From contig JAUPLJ010000039.1 in assembly GCA_030837425.1 (NCBI GenBank), positions 1 to 5,241 on the forward strand: a stretch of DNA of 5,241 bases, written 5' to 3'. Source of the stretch: Patescibacteria group bacterium (GTDB lineage Bacteria > Patescibacteriota > Minisyncoccia > Phycocordibacterales > UBA5272). The notes under the pieces are model-generated. The model saw only the letters and a list, made by a program, of their open reading frames with translations. It was not told where the DNA came from and did no database searches. The translations under genes and the position numbers were made by a program. Numbering within the stretch: the first letter of the stretch is position 1; each line of letters starts with the position of its first letter. This document shows, in pieces, positions 4,387 through 5,241 of this stretch.

Positions 4387-5241
4387 ATGACCATTTTCGA
4401 GGATTTAAAAAATAAAATGCCAAACTTAATGGAAAGCGGAGGAGACAAGGTTGCGATTGAAACAAAAAATTTTCTTTCCAGATTTAAAAATTTAAAGGAG
4501 ATAAGTTTCAAAATCATTAAAGAAGAATTATCTAAAATAAAAGATTCAAGAGTTTTAAATTCTGTTATGAAAGGTTTAGCTGTCTCTACATCAGCATTTT
4601 TATTAAATGTGTCGGATGGAAATGCCCAAGAATTAAAATATACAAAAAATCCAGATGGTACAATAAGTGTTTTTAAAGAAAAAATTACTAAAAAGGTAAG
4701 ACAACATGGAAAAGAGACTGTAACAATAACTAAAACTTTCAAAGAAGATCTGGGTACAGCTGAAGAAGAAGATTCTGATAGTACATTTACTATTGAACCT
4801 CATAAAAATATTGATAATACAAATCCTCAAATTATTATTGATGGAAATAAGTATCAAAAAATATCACAAGCACCTGACCCATCACTTGTAAAATCAACTA
4901 ATGATTATAGAAAAATAGGGAGAGAGTGGTATAAGAGAGTTTCTGAAAGAAAGGAGGTAGTGGCAGAAAATATTATAGAAGTAGAGGGGACAAAGTATCA
5001 AAAAATGTTACAAGCACCCGACCCATCACTCGTTAAACCCGGAGGAGACTATAGAAAATTAGGAAATAATTGGTATCAAAAAGTCTCCCTTAAAGAAAAT
5101 AAAGAAACAGCAAAACAAAGCATAATAAATATAGATGGAAATAAATATGTTTCTTGCGATGTTGCGCCAACAAAAGAAATGATCAGTACTGGAGATTATC
5201 GTAAAATAGGACAGATTTGGTATACAAAATATAAGTTATAA
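4387..5241 (+). CDS. Probably exported protein with three tandem DGxKY...GDYRKxGxxWY modules, 284 residues
   Basis: I do not recognise a named family. Residues 1-60 are charged and amphipathic; 61-80 (MKGLAVSTSAF... ending DGNA) look like a short signal peptide with possible cleavage after A80, before QELKYTK. A polar, charged region (81-147) is followed by three related modules: 149-186, 197-234 and 247-282. Each has [DE]GxKY near its start, an AP residue pair, DYRK[IL]G and a closing WY. Copies 1 and 2 share YQK and QAPDPSLVK exactly; copy 3 is more diverged (CDVAPTKEMIS) and carries the only cysteine. The first Gly to the Trp is 28, 28 and 27 residues. The TAA is the last codon of the window. 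ATG 4387 follows an extended -10 promoter by about 22 bases; an internal ATG at 4567 would instead give a conventional signal peptide at the N-terminus. The preceding gene ends in a similar single module, suggesting partners or paralogous envelope proteins. Confidence 0.82.
   Translation: MTIFEDLKNKMPNLMESGGDKVAIETKNFLSRFKNLKEISFKIIKEELSKIKDSRVLNSVMKGLAVSTSAFLLNVSDGNAQELKYTKNPDGTISVFKEKITKKVRQHGKETVTITKTFKEDLGTAEEEDSDSTFTIEPHKNIDNTNPQIIIDGNKYQKISQAPDPSLVKSTNDYRKIGREWYKRVSERKEVVAENIIEVEGTKYQKMLQAPDPSLVKPGGDYRKLGNNWYQKVSLKENKETAKQSIINIDGNKYVSCDVAPTKEMISTGDYRKIGQIWYTKYKL
4831..5232 (+). repeat. Three tandem protein modules of about 40 residues
   Basis: Copy 1 spans about 4831-4944, copy 2 about 4975-5088, copy 3 about 5125-5232. 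Copies 1 and 2 are nearly identical at DNA level over the stretch encoding YQK...QAPDPSLVK (about 4850-4893 and 4994-5037), 144 bp apart, differing mostly at third codon positions. This suggests a fairly recent in-frame duplication kept under protein-level selection. Linkers of about 10-12 residues are charged (Glu/Lys-rich). Confidence 0.85.

Noticed and set aside
4317..4857. Minus-strand open frames opposite the 284-residue gene (141 and 74 codons)
   Set aside because: They are antisense to a gene with clear protein repeats, have no promoter or start context, and translate to low-complexity Phe/Ile-rich sequence typical of shadows in A/T-rich DNA.
1..5241. Recoded UGA (glycine code of Absconditabacteria/Gracilibacteria)
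   Set aside because: All genes are open in the standard code with glycine encoded by GGN and no in-frame TGA; stops used are TAA and TAG. TGA is not seen as a stop here either, but five stops are too few to interpret.
3085..5241. The three right-hand genes as a type IV pilus operon with pilB
   Set aside because: pilB is on the opposite strand, no prepilin cleavage motif (GFTLIE-like) or pilus minor-protein motif is present, and each gene has its own promoter.

Overview
The window looks like a piece of a small-genome, low-GC bacterium, most likely a Candidate Phyla Radiation (Patescibacteria/Parcubacteria-like) member. This rests on the strong A+T bias, small single-pass membrane or secreted proteins without recognisable homologues, the lack of Shine-Dalgarno motifs before every start, and RuvB and PilB with sequence quirks I associate with that group. 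It is an inference, not a phylogenetic result. Genes read cleanly in the standard bacterial code, with no in-frame TGA.

Layout, left to right. Positions 1-795 (minus strand) hold the first 265 codons of the Holliday-junction motor ruvB, cut by the window edge. Positions 796-944 contain two interlocked divergent promoters built on one palindrome: one faces ruvB, the other faces a 70-residue two-helix membrane protein (945-1157). Between that gene and the convergent pilB gene lies a 146-bp element (1170-1315) bounded by perfect 24-bp inverted repeats. It could act as a two-way terminator, a structured RNA or a MITE-like insertion. pilB (1321-3084, minus) encodes the type IV pilus extension ATPase with all catalytic motifs and a zinc tetracysteine site, and seems to have a near-leaderless promoter.

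The right third is a run of three unrecognised genes on the plus strand, each with its own promoter: a 99-residue protein with a His-rich N-terminus, one hydrophobic segment and four cysteines (3204-3503); a 202-residue membrane-anchored protein with a putative coiled coil and a Cys-Pro-Pro/Lys-Pro stalk (3694-4302); and a 284-residue probably exported protein (4387-5241). The last two appear linked. The 284-residue protein carries three tandem copies of a roughly 40-residue module with the signature [DE]Gx-KY ... GDYRK[IL]GxxWY, and the 202-residue protein ends in a diverged single copy of what looks like the same module. This pair is the best candidate in the window for something undescribed: a cell-envelope system of an anchored stalk and a multi-module partner.

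No operons are evident. Genes are separated by 84-190 bp and most have recognisable promoter hexamers and/or hairpin terminators. PilB is the only obvious link to the cell surface machinery; any functional link between PilB and the three unknown envelope proteins is proximity only.
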